Shown: piece by piece, positions 11,101-21,313 of the stretch
How positions within the stretch are numbered: position 1 is the first letter of the stretch
Layout of the letters: every line of letters begins with the position of its first letter
From: Diaporthe sp. PMI_573
Taxonomy: Eukaryota > Ascomycota > Sordariomycetes > Diaporthales > Diaporthaceae
DNA: 64,000 nucleotides
NCBI GenBank assembly: GCA_021399435.1
Contig: JAJTUP010000056.1
Coordinates: 186,001-250,000 of the forward strand
Reading direction: 5' to 3'
Notes under the pieces: model-generated
Database searches by the model: none
The model's input: only the letters and a program-made list of their open reading frames with translations
What the model was told of the DNA's origin: nothing
Program-made: the position numbers and the translations under genes

Positions 11101-12633
11101 ATGACAGCTTCGCGACTGGAAGCTGGGCAGTCGCTATGGAATCGTGCCTACGAAGCTCTGCGTGACAACGATGCACAGCTGGTGGAACGGTATGAAAAAC
11201 TACTTTCGATGGAACTTCCAGAGTCTAGTATGCCTCCATCACTGTATTATCTTATTTATTCCAGCTAACTCTTCCCCAGCTACCAGCACTGCTGCTCCAC
11301 AGGGCACGTCCAGCCAGGTTGAGAGGCTGAGCCTTGCTAAGAACCGCATCAACACCGACCCCGATACGCGCCAGGACCAACTCAAGAAGATTACCGACCG
11401 GGGCATGGAACGAGCTGATGGAAAACAGACTAAATGTACTATATTTGGCCACGAATACAATCTGACGCGCCAGGTTTCACAGGCTGCCCAGTTTATCAAA
11501 GCTGTAAAAGGCCTTGTTGATGAGGCTGTCAAGGTGTCCCCTGAGGCATCCCTCGCTTGGGCCGGCGTCTGTGTCCTACTTCCGGTCTTGACAAACCCAG
11601 TTGCGGCGGAGGAAGCTAGCCGCGATCGATTGTTTTATATCACCTCACGCATCCACTACTATGTCGAGCTCGAAAGTCTCCTGTGGCCGGAGAACCTTGA
11701 AAGCAAAGATTTGAGGAGGGAATTCGAATACCATATCGTTGATCTCTATCAGCATATTCTTGAGTTCCAGATTACAGCCGTTCTACGATTCTATCAGAGT
11801 TGGGTTACTAAATTTAGTCGGGATGTGCTTAGCCGTGATGATTGGAAAGGGATGGTCTCCAAGATCGAGAGGCTAGAACAGGATGTGCGGGCCGAATCAA
11901 TCACGGTGAACACCATTGCTTCCCGGAACAGACTAGGAGACATTCACAGGGCAGCAGAAGAACAGGGTGATAACCTATGCGCCTTTGTATCAGTTGCAAA
12001 GGAGCAGCTTGATGACATTAGATTTAGAGCTGTGAAGCATGTTTCGCCTTCCCGATTCGCAGACTTATGCTAACAATCAGATAGGCAAATGCTTGAAAAT
12101 CACCATATAGACCTTCATACCGTTCATGAAGCGCGCTATGACAGTGCTGATGTCGAGCATAGTCTAAAATGCAAGAGCAGCAACCCGCATTCAAGCCCTA
12201 TACCTAGTCCAGCTGTAACAGGCGATTGTGACGCATCGGACGAGACTCAAATCCAGAAATACATTCGCAGAGGATTGGCTGGACTTAATAAATTGTCGCC
12301 AGAGGATCAACGTGGCGCTAGAGACCTCTTCGCACCAGGCGAGAGTAAGCGTGCCCATTGCAACGATAGGCGCAGCAGCGGCAAGCATCACCCGGCTGCA
12401 CGCCAGGCTAGTCGGGAAATTGTTTTGCTTGAGCAACCACTGCAGGATACGAATGTTGCAGAGGCCCAAGTCTCCCATACTCAGGACGCGCAACAAGCCA
12501 TTCATGGCTTTTTCGCCGGCCAGACCTCAGCCTGTCCACTCATGGCTTCTATACCTTTCGACAATCATCAAGGGCATCTAAATTCTGGTATAACACAGCT
12601 AGATATTCGGGAAAGTCTGTACTCGGGCTATTC
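11101..12633 (+). pseudogene. NLR fragment with NACHT_N (NWD-type) N-terminal domain
   Basis: This is the N-terminal part of a fungal NOD-like receptor (STAND protein). Exon 1 is 11101-11227 (MTASRLEAGQSLWNRAYEAL); a GTATGC donor and CCCCAG acceptor join it in phase to exon 2 from 11280. Exon 2 carries the NACHT_N/NWD signature: VSPEASLAWAGVCVLLPVL, then SRIHYYVELESLLWP and a helical region to about residue 290. A second block from 12089 (MLENHHIDLHTVHEARYDSADVEH) is the linker that normally precedes the NACHT ATPase, but no splice pair joins it to exon 2 in the right phase, and no Walker A motif follows. The frame stops where a hAT fragment begins at about 12634. I conclude that the NACHT and repeat domains are missing and the gene is dead, or makes at most a free N-terminal domain. 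Confidence 0.7.
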
Positions 12634-13380
12634 TTCCGAGCGATGAATCCAATGGACCAGATTATGAAGCTTTCCGATAGGCCCTTTCCTTCGCCAGATC
12701 TCGTGTTGTCTTGCATCGAGCATCAGCTCGTCATCCACCTCCTCTTCAAATACGTCAACGCTGTGGCCAAAGAGCAATGCTTTAGCGACAAGTTTGAGTA
12801 TACGACCAAAACACCGAATTTTTCGAGACTTCGGTTTAAATCCTAGCTTCATGCCAATCTCTTCTATCGCCGAATCCATGTTCGAGGCATTGTCGAGGGT
12901 GAAGTAGCCGATTTTGTTAAGGATCTTGTAGCTCTCAAGAATCTCAAGAATCTGGGCCGCAATGTTCTCTCCTGTGTGGCGAGCCCCCAGCTCAGGAAGA
13001 CCAAGAACAAGTTTAGATGGATATCCGTTGCTGTCGGCGTAGAAACAAACGATCCCATATAAGGCATGGCGGTTGCGAGACCTCCATCCATCAAATGAAA
13101 CGTGTATCTGCCCTGGGACGTCCTTCAGGCTCTTGATAATGAAGGCCTTGTTGCTCTCATGAATCTGGATAATTCGCTTGCGGACGATATCGTGGCCAAT
13201 ATGACCTTGAGTCTGCTCAACGGAGGGGTTCAGGTACTCAAAAATACGCCGAAGCCGTGGGTGTTCAACTTGGCGGAAAGAGCCGTTGCTGTCGGCAATC
13301 CACTCAATCAGGAGCTTCTGAAACTGGCTCTTATCGAAGCGTATGATCAAGGCGTTTGTAATCTCCTGCTCTCGTGGTTT
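12634..13380 (-). pseudogene. hAT transposase internal fragment
   Basis: An open minus-strand frame encodes the central part of a fungal hAT transposase: FQKLLIEWIADSNGSFRQVEHPRLR, VSFDGWRSRNRHALYGIVCFY, GARHTGENIAAQILEIL and GYFTLDNASNMDSAIEEIG, ending at LHNLVHWIHRSEE. The order matches the hAT at 21651-23888 (EFQKLIVNWIVESQQSFKQVEHPRLQ and so on), so both belong to related families. The zinc finger and the C-terminal dimerisation domain are absent. The left end falls in the NLR fragment and the right end meets a 150-bp inverted-repeat element. Unlike the copy at 21 kb, this one carries no internal stop across about 245 codons. Confidence 0.8.
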
Positions 13381-13530
13381 CAGGGTGGTCATCAATTCAA
13401 TCTGGGGCGTCGATTGAGTTGAAACAGGGGTGGCACGGTCTGTTTTATGGCACGCGCACGCTCGCACGGTGCACATAGTGATCTTTTGTCCACCGGAGGG
13501 GCGATTGAGTTGAATTGATGACCACCCTGC
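13381..13530. mobile_element. 150-bp inverted-repeat element (MITE-like)
   Basis: It begins CAGGGTGGTCATCAATTCAA and ends with the exact reverse complement (TTGAATTGATGACCACCCTG). A subterminal CGATTGAGTTGAA motif occurs near both ends. The CAGGG start matches the hAT at 21314 (CAGGGTAGGG). No 8-bp target duplication flanks it (CGTGGTTT on the left, CCTGTGTC on the right), so it may instead be the outer end of the adjacent hAT carrying a duplicated inverted end. Confidence 0.65.
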
Positions 13531-14240
13531 CTGTGTCGACGCTCTGATCCACCGCTGGAACCACTCATCTTGAGTGTGGGGCTTTATCGGGCAGCTGCTT
13601 GCGGCCCGCTGTGTTAAGCTTCGAGTTCGACTGCGACTCAGAAGACGAGGAGCTGGGGGGGCTAGCCGCTGTGGTTATTGTGGCTGCCGCTGTTGCGGAT
13701 GGGTCTTACGGACTACTAGGAGTCTATCGAACACCACGGACCCCTCAGAGCACTGTGATAGACCTCATACCACAAATCATTTACAATTTCTAGTGCAGCT
13801 CAACAACGTTGGTGTGGAGTTTTGGGCAGGGCTTGCAGATAGACCCATAAGGGATGATGCCTTGCTCAGTTGGGACGGCATAAAGACGGCATGTGTAATG
13901 ACGAGATATATGGGCGTCAAGAGATGTGGCGATGAGCTCTCAGTACTGGTTGACCTAGATTGTGTGGTGGAAGTGAATGTGTTGGGAAACCTAAACCACA
14001 AAGTTGACAAAGCAGTAATTAAGGCACTGGCCACGCATAGAATGCAAAAGCTATGGCCAGCTGCAGAAACATAGTGGGTATTAAAGATAGTTGTTGGAGA
14101 AGCAAGGAAAACCGGAGTTTTACGGTCAGGCAAAGGAAATATATAGAGGAGAACAATTGATAGGCATACACGCCCGCCCACATATTCTTCAAAAAATAGT
14201 CCCAAGGCCGAATTTCATTAACACCTATACATATACCATC
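13531..14240. other. No gene recognised
   Basis: Moderately long frames exist on both strands (for example 13574-14074 plus) but they lack ATG starts in useful places and any motif. This is the 3' flank of the GH64 gene. Confidence 0.3.
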
Positions 14241-15533
14241 CTAGCGAATTGTTATCTCAATCGACAATGGTTTTTCAACAATAAAAAGTCCAGCCTCATT
14301 TTCCCCACCGGCATCAACATCGTCAAACGGAAAGGTGTATGCCCCGCCCGTGCCGTCAGGTAGGAGATTGTTATGTATTACTCGAGCGAACTGGTGCGTG
14401 ATATCTGCTGCATAATAGGACGAGCTTTTAAGGCCCGGAGTAACATCGCCATTATCCAGAAGTAGTGTTGAACGAACAAAGGCTGCACAGAGACGTGGCC
14501 ATGTCCGCATGTGTTGCTCATTCTGAGCCTGAGTTGTGAATGGCCCTCCACTGCATCTGAAAATATCCATCGTAGTTGGCCTCTGGTATCGAAAATTGTT
14601 TCCGTCATCTTGGGCGCACAGCAGCTCACTGTCGTCCACCTGACAGGTTACCATCGGGCCGTCATCATGGATCTGGGTATCGACTGTTAGATTAGCCTCC
14701 GAGTACTTGTCCCACACCTTTTGGATATATGGGTCGTAGTATCCTCGCAGGTTGCTGCAGGGGTTGTGCGCAAGCCAGATTTGCGGTGCTAATGCACGCA
14801 AGGCATTGCCAGACTCATCATATACACACATGGGACCCCAAGCCGGGTCTATATCCTTTAGCTGGTTGCAGATAGTTTCGACCGCGTCCGATGGTAGCCC
14901 AGGGCTTTTCAATTCCACTCCATCCTCTGTCTGGACCGATAGACCTATCGGTAGGCCAACTTGATCAACGTACGATAAATCTGTAATAAGTCCACTGCCT
15001 GACCACGTGAGTTCAGTAATACCCCATTTCACCCCGTAATTAGGGTCTGAGTCCGAAACCGGAGATGGCTCCACTAGGCGATTCGAGCTATCTATAAAAA
15101 ATTGAATTTCTTGAGTGGCTAAGTAGATGCGGCCCGAGTTAAAATACGACTTCAGAGTGACGGGCGTATTGGTATTAGGTGGGATGGTGATTATCAAGTC
15201 ATTTGCTTTCGAGTCTATCCCGGAGAGGCTCCCATTAGATGCTGAAAGGTATTTAGGGTAGTAAACAGAACCCAAATTGGTTTGGTAGAAGACTTGGTTA
15301 CCGTTGTTAGGGTCTAGGCCGAGTATGTATGCGAATATAGTGTCAGGGCTGGTATTGTGGAAATTGATCCCTAGTTCTGGAGTGTTCTCAGAACGGACTT
15401 CCTTCTGGCCCAGGACCTTGTCGTTCATTTCGATGGTACGTAGGACGTTATACGGAACTGAAGATGCGTGCGCACTAACTAGGGCGGCAAAAACTTGCAA
15501 CCAAATCATACATTGATATGGTGATATTATCAT
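14241..15533 (-). CDS. Secreted GH64-like beta-1,3-glucanase (thaumatin-like fold)
   Basis: Predicted extracellular protein of 430 residues in one exon. The ATG at 15531-15533 gives a clear signal peptide (MIISPYQCMIWLQVFAALVSAHA, hydrophobic core then A-x-A). Earlier in-frame codons would bury the signal, so I prefer this start. The body matches the glycoside hydrolase 64 / laminaripentaose-producing glucanase layout: an N-terminal beta region (PELGINFHNTSPDTIFAYILG), then CSNLRGYYDPYIQKVWDKYS, VTCQVDDSELLC, FRCSGGPF, RLCAAFVRSTLLLDNGDV and the C-terminal AYTFPFDDVDAGGENEAGLF. These proteins cleave beta-1,3-glucan in fungal or plant-associated walls. TATA-like TTGTATATATAAATG lies about 150 bp upstream on the minus strand. 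The frame is intact. Confidence 0.85.
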   Translation of the reverse strand: MIISPYQCMIWLQVFAALVSAHASSVPYNVLRTIEMNDKVLGQKEVRSENTPELGINFHNTSPDTIFAYILGLDPNNGNQVFYQTNLGSVYYPKYLSASNGSLSGIDSKANDLIITIPPNTNTPVTLKSYFNSGRIYLATQEIQFFIDSSNRLVEPSPVSDSDPNYGVKWGITELTWSGSGLITDLSYVDQVGLPIGLSVQTEDGVELKSPGLPSDAVETICNQLKDIDPAWGPMCVYDESGNALRALAPQIWLAHNPCSNLRGYYDPYIQKVWDKYSEANLTVDTQIHDDGPMVTCQVDDSELLCAQDDGNNFRYQRPTTMDIFRCSGGPFTTQAQNEQHMRTWPRLCAAFVRSTLLLDNGDVTPGLKSSSYYAADITHQFARVIHNNLLPDGTGGAYTFPFDDVDAGGENEAGLFIVEKPLSIEITIR

Positions 15534-16632
15534 TTTGAGTCTGCGAAACGCGTAGCAAAGATGATTGGTTCGGATTACCGATAAAATGACGCGTTTTATT
15601 AAATTTGGTCGATTGTAGGAAAGGTTTAGCACGTCGCCTGTAACGAAGTGATTCGTGAATGAAGTGGAAGTCAACACATTTATATATACAAGTTTTCAAC
15701 ATCTGGTTGGAACAAGTTTATAAAATTTAAGAAATGGGACCCGCAGGCGGGGAAGACAAGCAAAAAGGGCAAATGCTAAATTGTAAATTTGTTTCCTGTA
15801 ACTTGTGGATTCTAATCCTTATTCAAGAACGCGGATATTCGCACAACTAAAATCGGATGCTGCACGACCATTTCTGACTAAGCGCATGGGGCCTTGTGTG
15901 CCAATTTATTTCCATTATTTATTGTTTCTACAATAAGTAATGCAACCGCCGGCTTCCCATGAGGTCCAAAATGGATTATCCAACCAGAAGAGACGCATAT
16001 GTGCGCCAGAACAAGAAGCACTTCGATTGGAGGCCCTCCGACCCGTGAGCGGGCATTGGGGGCAGACGAGAACAGGGAGCCTGATTGAACGCCACTTCTA
16101 CTGGCAAGCTCCAAACACAGTAAACCTGACCTCGGCCCAAAGGTGGTGAATCACATGGGAATGGTAAAAGCTGTCGAGTCTATGTTCGTAACAAGATTTG
16201 TAAGATGTAGACTCATTCTCTGATTAGGCCCGGATTCACTGCTTTTCAAGGAGAATTTGAAATGTAATGGTACACGAAAAATAACGTGGGTAACACCCCA
16301 TGGATGGTCTCCAAGATTTCGGAAACCTTTTGAGACCGTCTCGAGCAGCTAAGTGCTAGCGTTGACCCGATTCGAGACGGGGGCCCTAGCAACCCGAATC
16401 GCCTTCCCTCGCGAAGCATCACTTGATCTTTATTGAACAGATCTGCAGCATCCTTGCACAATTAATGATGATATGGTGGTGATGTAGTTATCGGAACTTT
16501 ATACCGGTAATGGGGGAAGCGGTCTGTTTGGTGGCAGTATTAAATAATTTGAATAAAAAGCTTTCTACAAGTAGCATTAAGCTCTATAAGGCTAAAGTAT
16601 TGTTTTTACTAGGTTAAGTAGTTATACTAAAT
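15534..16632. other. Intergenic; promoter of GH64 gene, one dispersed repeat
   Basis: It contains the GH64 upstream region and a 57-bp dispersed repeat (15827-15883). Otherwise AT-rich with no supported gene. Confidence 0.3.
15827..15883 (+). repeat. 57-bp dispersed repeat, copy 1
   Basis: It starts GAACGCGGATATTCGCAC and ends TTTCTGACTAAGC. A second copy on the same strand lies at 57457-57513 with a few substitutions. The layout resembles the end of a DNA transposon, but no partner inverted repeat was found near either copy. Confidence 0.75.
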
Positions 16633-16938
16633 TCACATTGTTTCATTACAAAATAAACGGAATAGAACCCCAAGCCACCCATTCCACAACGTATCATTTA
16701 TACTTGTTCTCACCAGCAGGAGCTTACTGATTCTCTTCCCTAGGCGCTGCAACGCCCCAGGTTTGGACCATTTATCAATACCCCGCGACATGAAAGGATA
16801 TTCATGCGCTACGTACTGGAGATTATCAGCAGATAGCTGTTGGTTAATAAGATGCGAGAAATCTTGCTCGTACCACAATTCGTTATCGGCTGAGCTTGGT
16901 AATAACGGCCACTCATCAGGGTGTCCGAAAGTGTCCAT
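16633..16938 (-). CDS. Small hypothetical protein, 101 aa
   Basis: The frame from the ATG at 16936-16938 reads MDTFGHPDEWPLLPSS and stops at 16633. It is acidic at the start and basic in the middle (KWSKPGALQRLGKRISKLLL), with no signal peptide or domain I recognise. A TATA-like TATTTATATAAACC sits about 75-85 bp upstream on the same strand. The surrounding DNA is AT-rich and gene-poor. It could be a genuine small gene or a chance frame. Confidence 0.3.
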   Translation of the reverse strand: MDTFGHPDEWPLLPSSADNELWYEQDFSHLINQQLSADNLQYVAHEYPFMSRGIDKWSKPGALQRLGKRISKLLLVRTSINDTLWNGWLGVLFRLFCNETM

Positions 16939-17424
16939 GGCTGGCAATTTTTATAGAATACTTTGGAAAGCGAAGTTTACTGTATTACGCTTCAGATAAC
17001 GATTCCTGGTTTATATAAATATTCATTTGGATTAAATTAGGAGTAATAAGCATGGTAGAAAGTTCCCAGATTGATTGTTATTTTTAGATTTCATCTGTCG
17101 AACTGAGTTTTAAAATGTCGAAAGATCCATATTTCACAGTACTTTACCACCTCTTTTAGAGTAAAAGGTTTAGTGTATATAATATATTGTCTAAAAGTAT
17201 TTGCAGCAGGTATAATAAAGACGTTATCATAAGTACACGATTATATTATATAATTCCCCGTAATAGAGGACTTTTTTCAAGGGTATGGATGTCACGGCCA
17301 GCAATGTCCAGCATGGAAGCTGTTGTATTGGCACTACGTACGAAGATTCTAAGCTTGAGGAGGGGAGAAGAAAGAAAAGAAACTCGCGATGTGCGACGCG
17401 TTGGAGAAGTTTAATAACCGTGGT

Positions 17425-17625
17425 CCGTGCCTGTCGCAGGGGCCAGCCCCCCCCTGCCAGCACCTTGTGGTGGTGTCAGCCCGTCTAGTGGTGACAACCG
17501 CCACAATGGAAGGCGGAAGGTATACTCCCCAGTAGTCCTGCGTGCTACACACACACACACACATGGGTGTCGCCAAAATCTTTAGTTAACATTTTTAGTA
17601 GTGGTGGTGTGGGTCCGTGGCTCAT
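17425..17625 (-). repeat. Dispersed repeat block with (CA)n, retroelement 3'-end-like
   Basis: On the minus strand this reads a segment (CGGACCCACACCACCACTAC, then TAAAAATGTTAACTAAAGAT) that recurs on the plus strand at about 25757-25804 with one difference, then a (GT)n run (17549-17563), then a block containing GGTGCTGGCAGGGG and GGCACGGACCAC that recurs at about 30820-30905. The (GT)n run and its neighbourhood resemble the LINE tails at 25.9 and 27.5 kb. Confidence 0.6.
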
Positions 17626-18226
17626 ATGGCTTGGCAGACCACAGTTGTAGTGGCAGGGTACTCGGAAGACGTCGCTAACAGAGCCAGAACTGGCTGGTAG
17701 TCCGCCTGGAACCTGTCCAAAAACTGCTTGCCTCCCAGTTCTGCTTTCCCGCCGTTCGTCTTATACCTATTCCGCCTTGTGTCTCTGTATTGCACCCAAA
17801 ACTGAATTAACGTCTACGTGCATGGCATCGTGGTTTTATTCTGTGCAGTATGCCTTGACCAATCTCAACCCAGGCAGTCTTGCCCATGGTGTCGATACGT
17901 GGGCCGCCTATTACGAGCGGAGGGCTGCGGGCTGTGTTGCTGACTGCATATTGTAGGTTGCACAAGCCCCCGCTCCTTGCCTGCCCGTCATCACCACGTT
18001 GCAACGTTTCTAGCCTCCATATTATTCTTTCAACCCTCTCCATCACATCGCCAAATCTATCACTACTTCCATCGGTGTCTTCGTTGGAGTACAGTACTGC
18101 CACCGAGCTCCATCAGGACGGATTCCTGCTTCCGATTCCAAGCCCACCTGGTTCGTCTACACACCCAAACCGACCCGACCCGACCCGACGACGCACCCGA
18201 TACGACCACAGACCCTGCCTGAAACA
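17626..18226. other. Upstream region of the HET-NACHT-WD40 gene
   Basis: No gene is recognised. It is pyrimidine-rich towards the start codon and contains a short (CGACC)n run at about 18173-18190 in the presumed 5' UTR. Confidence 0.35.
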
Positions 18227-20817
18227 ATGCAACTCTTGTACAAATGTGGAGAGGAATTCAAGCTGAAGGAATATCCGGGTCCTAATATACCCAGGTACGC
18301 CATACTATCGCACACATGGGGCTCCGACAACGAGGAGGTCACTTTTCAAGACCTGGGTTATGGTTCTGGGAGGGGTAAAACTGGCTTCGACAAACTTGAA
18401 TTCTGTGCGGCACGAGCGGAGCAAGATGGCCTACAATACTTCTGGGTGGATACTTGCTGCATTGATAAATCAAACAATGCTGAACTATCTAAGGCAATCG
18501 ACTCCATGTTCCGCTGGTATCAGAACGCGGCTCGATGCTACGTATACTTATCGGATGTCTCGACTGCTCGCTGTAGAAGGGATAATCAGCAGTCTGAGTG
18601 GGACGCAGCTTTCCGGGCAAGTCGATGGTTTACGCGAGGCTGGACTCTCCAAGAACTCCTAGCACCTGCATCCGTCGAGTTCTTCTCAAGGGAGGGCCAG
18701 CGACTTGGTGATAAAAGGTCTCTCGAGCAACAAATACACAGGATCACGGGGATTGCCATTCCCGCACTGCAGGGAAGCAGTCTTGCTCAATCTAGTATCA
18801 AGGAGCGCTTTGAGTGGGCAAAGACAAGGGAAACAAAGCGTGAAGAAGACTGGGCATACTGTCTCCAAGGTATATTTGGTGTTTTCATGCCAGTTACCTA
18901 CGGCGAGGGCAAGGCACAGGCAATTTTCCGGCTTAAGGAAGAAATCACAAGTATGTTAAGTATTTCTTTCCAAGCTGTATTTTTCCTTCTTTTTTTTTAA
19001 ACAAAAGGAGAGGAGGAAAAAGGCTAACAAAGATGCCATCCCTACTAGAAAACCAGGAATGCCTTAGAGACTTGCGAGCAACTGATCCCCGCCACGATAA
19101 GCAGCGCATTGAGCAGACAAAAGGAGGTCTGCTAGATGGCTGTTACAAGTGGATCCTGGGGAACGACGACTTCCACCGTTGGCGAAATGGCCAAGAGCAG
19201 CTGTTATGGGTCAGAGGCGATCCCGGCAAGGGGAAGACAATGTTGCTCTGTGGGGTTATCAACCATTTGGAGGAGCTGCCGGCCACAAACATATCCTACT
19301 TCTTCTGCCAAGCCACGGATAAACGCATTAACAGTGCGAAGGCGGTACTGCGTGGTCTGATCTTTCTGCTTATCAACCAGCAGCCATCGCTCGTACGCCA
19401 CATCCGGGACAAATACGACCAAGCTGGCAGACAGCTCTTCGAGGATGAGGATGCGAATGCTTGGGTTGCTTTGTCTGCCATCTTTAAAGCCAGTCTCCAA
19501 GATCCAGGTCTGAGCACAACGTACTTAGTTATTGATGCGCTCGACGAATGTGTTACGGGCCTGGATAACCTTGTGCATCTTATCATCCAGATGTCGACGG
19601 CTAATTCCCGAGTTAAATGGGTTGTGTCTAGTCGCAACTGGCCGAATATCGAAAAAGCCTTTATCAGCAAAGCGCAGAACTTTGGTCTCTCCCTTGAATT
19701 AAATGAAAAGTCTGTTTCCGCAGCTGTGGCTACTTACATCAAATTGAGGGTAGAGACCTTGGCAAAGGATAATGACTACGACCTCGACACGCAGGATATT
19801 GTTCAAAGCTACTTGATATATAACGCGGGTGGTACGTTCCTCTGGGTGGCTTTGGTCTGCCAAGAACTCGCAAACCTGTCAGCTTGGAAGATAGATGAAG
19901 AGCGTCTAGCCATGTTTCCCCCCGGGTTGGACAGCCTTTACAAGAGAATGATGGACCAAATCGATCACTCTTGCCATCCCCAGCTCTGCAAATCAATCCT
20001 GGCGACTCTTTCGATCGTTTATCGACCTATCACTCTGGACGAGCTACCTTCTTTGGTTGAGGTTCCTCCCAAAGCTGTTGGCAAGGATAAGGCCCTGTCA
20101 GAGATCATAGGGACCTGCGGCTCTTTTCTGTCACTACGGGCTCGGACAGTCTTCTTCACCCACCAGTCTGCAAAGGATTTCCTCACTAAGGAAGGACCAC
20201 AGACTATCTTTCCTAACGGGAAAGAAATCGAACACCAGGCCATCCTAACAAGGTCTATCGAAGCCATGTCTCAGATCCTCCACATGGACATATACAGCCT
20301 ACTCCATCCTGGTATTTCGATCAAAGAAGTCAAAGGCAGATGTCCAAATCCCAACCCGCTCGCCCCAATTCAATATGCATGTGTGTACTGGATTGAACAT
20401 TTTTGCAAAACCCAAAATGCATCCGACAATATTATCGTCGATACTTTCCTAAGAAAGCACTTCCTTCACTGGTTCGAAGCTTTGAGTATCCTTGAGAGCA
20501 CTTCCCAAGGTGTGCTTGCGCTGTCCAAGATTATATCTATGCTACAGGTGAGCCCCTACATGCTGCAAAAGAGAAGCCACCTATTAACTAGTCAAGAAAT
20601 CGGCACCAGAGTCTCAACTTGTTGCCCTGGCTCACGATATGCATAGATTCGCTCGTTGTTTTAAGGGCATAATTAAAAAGGCTCCTCTCCAAGCATATTT
20701 ATCAGCACTTATGTTTAGCCCAACTAACAGCTTGACCCGAAAGCTTTTTGAAAGCGAAGTCCCAAGCTGGATTCTCCGCAAGCCGCGGGTAGAAGAGGAT
20801 TGGGATGTCTCTTTGAT

Positions 20818-21313
20818 GACGTTCGAAGACCATAGCAACTCGGTCACATCTGTGGCGTTCTCACCAGACGGACGGCGAATTGCCTCCGGTTCGTACGATG
20901 AGACCGTGAAGATCTGGGATGCTGAGAGCGGCGACTGTTTGGTAACGCTCAAAGGCCATAGCGACTCGGTCACAACCATAGCATTCTCCTCAGACGGCAA
21001 GCGCATCGCCTCCGGCTCAGATGACTGGACTATCAAGGTCTGGGATGCTGAGAGCGGCAACTGTTTGGTACCGCTCAAAGGCCATATCGACTCGGTCACA
21101 TCTTTAGCCTTCTCCCCAGACGGCCGGCAGATCGCCTCCAGCTCAGACGATGATACCATCAAAATCTGGAACAGTGAGAGTGGCGACTATTTCATGACGT
21201 TCAAAGGCCATAGTACCTCGATTACATCTGTGGCCTTCTCCCCAGACGGCCGGCGGATCGCCTCCGGCTCGTATGATGAAACCGTTCGTGTCTGGGATGC
21301 CGGGAGTGGCGAC
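20818..21313 (+). repeat. WD40 repeats 1-4 of the NLR (about 126-bp units)
   Basis: Four 42-residue units of the form H-S-x-S-V-T-S-V-A-F-S-P-D-G-R-R-I-A-S-G-S...VKIWDAESGDC. Units 2 and 3 are nearly identical at DNA level to units 8 and 9 at about 24630-24870. Such near-identity is characteristic of WD40 arrays under concerted evolution in fungal allorecognition genes. Confidence 0.9.
21306..21313. repeat. Target-site duplication GTGGCGAC, left copy
   Basis: The 8-bp sequence GTGGCGAC directly precedes the element's CAGGGTAGGG terminus; an identical copy follows its other end at 24215-24222. Eight base pairs is the diagnostic length for hAT insertion. Confidence 0.95.

Noticed and set aside
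13574..14074. 166-codon plus-strand frame
   Set aside because: Starts at GTG, has a low-complexity Arg/Gly/Cys N-terminus and no motif; overlaps an equally long opposite frame.
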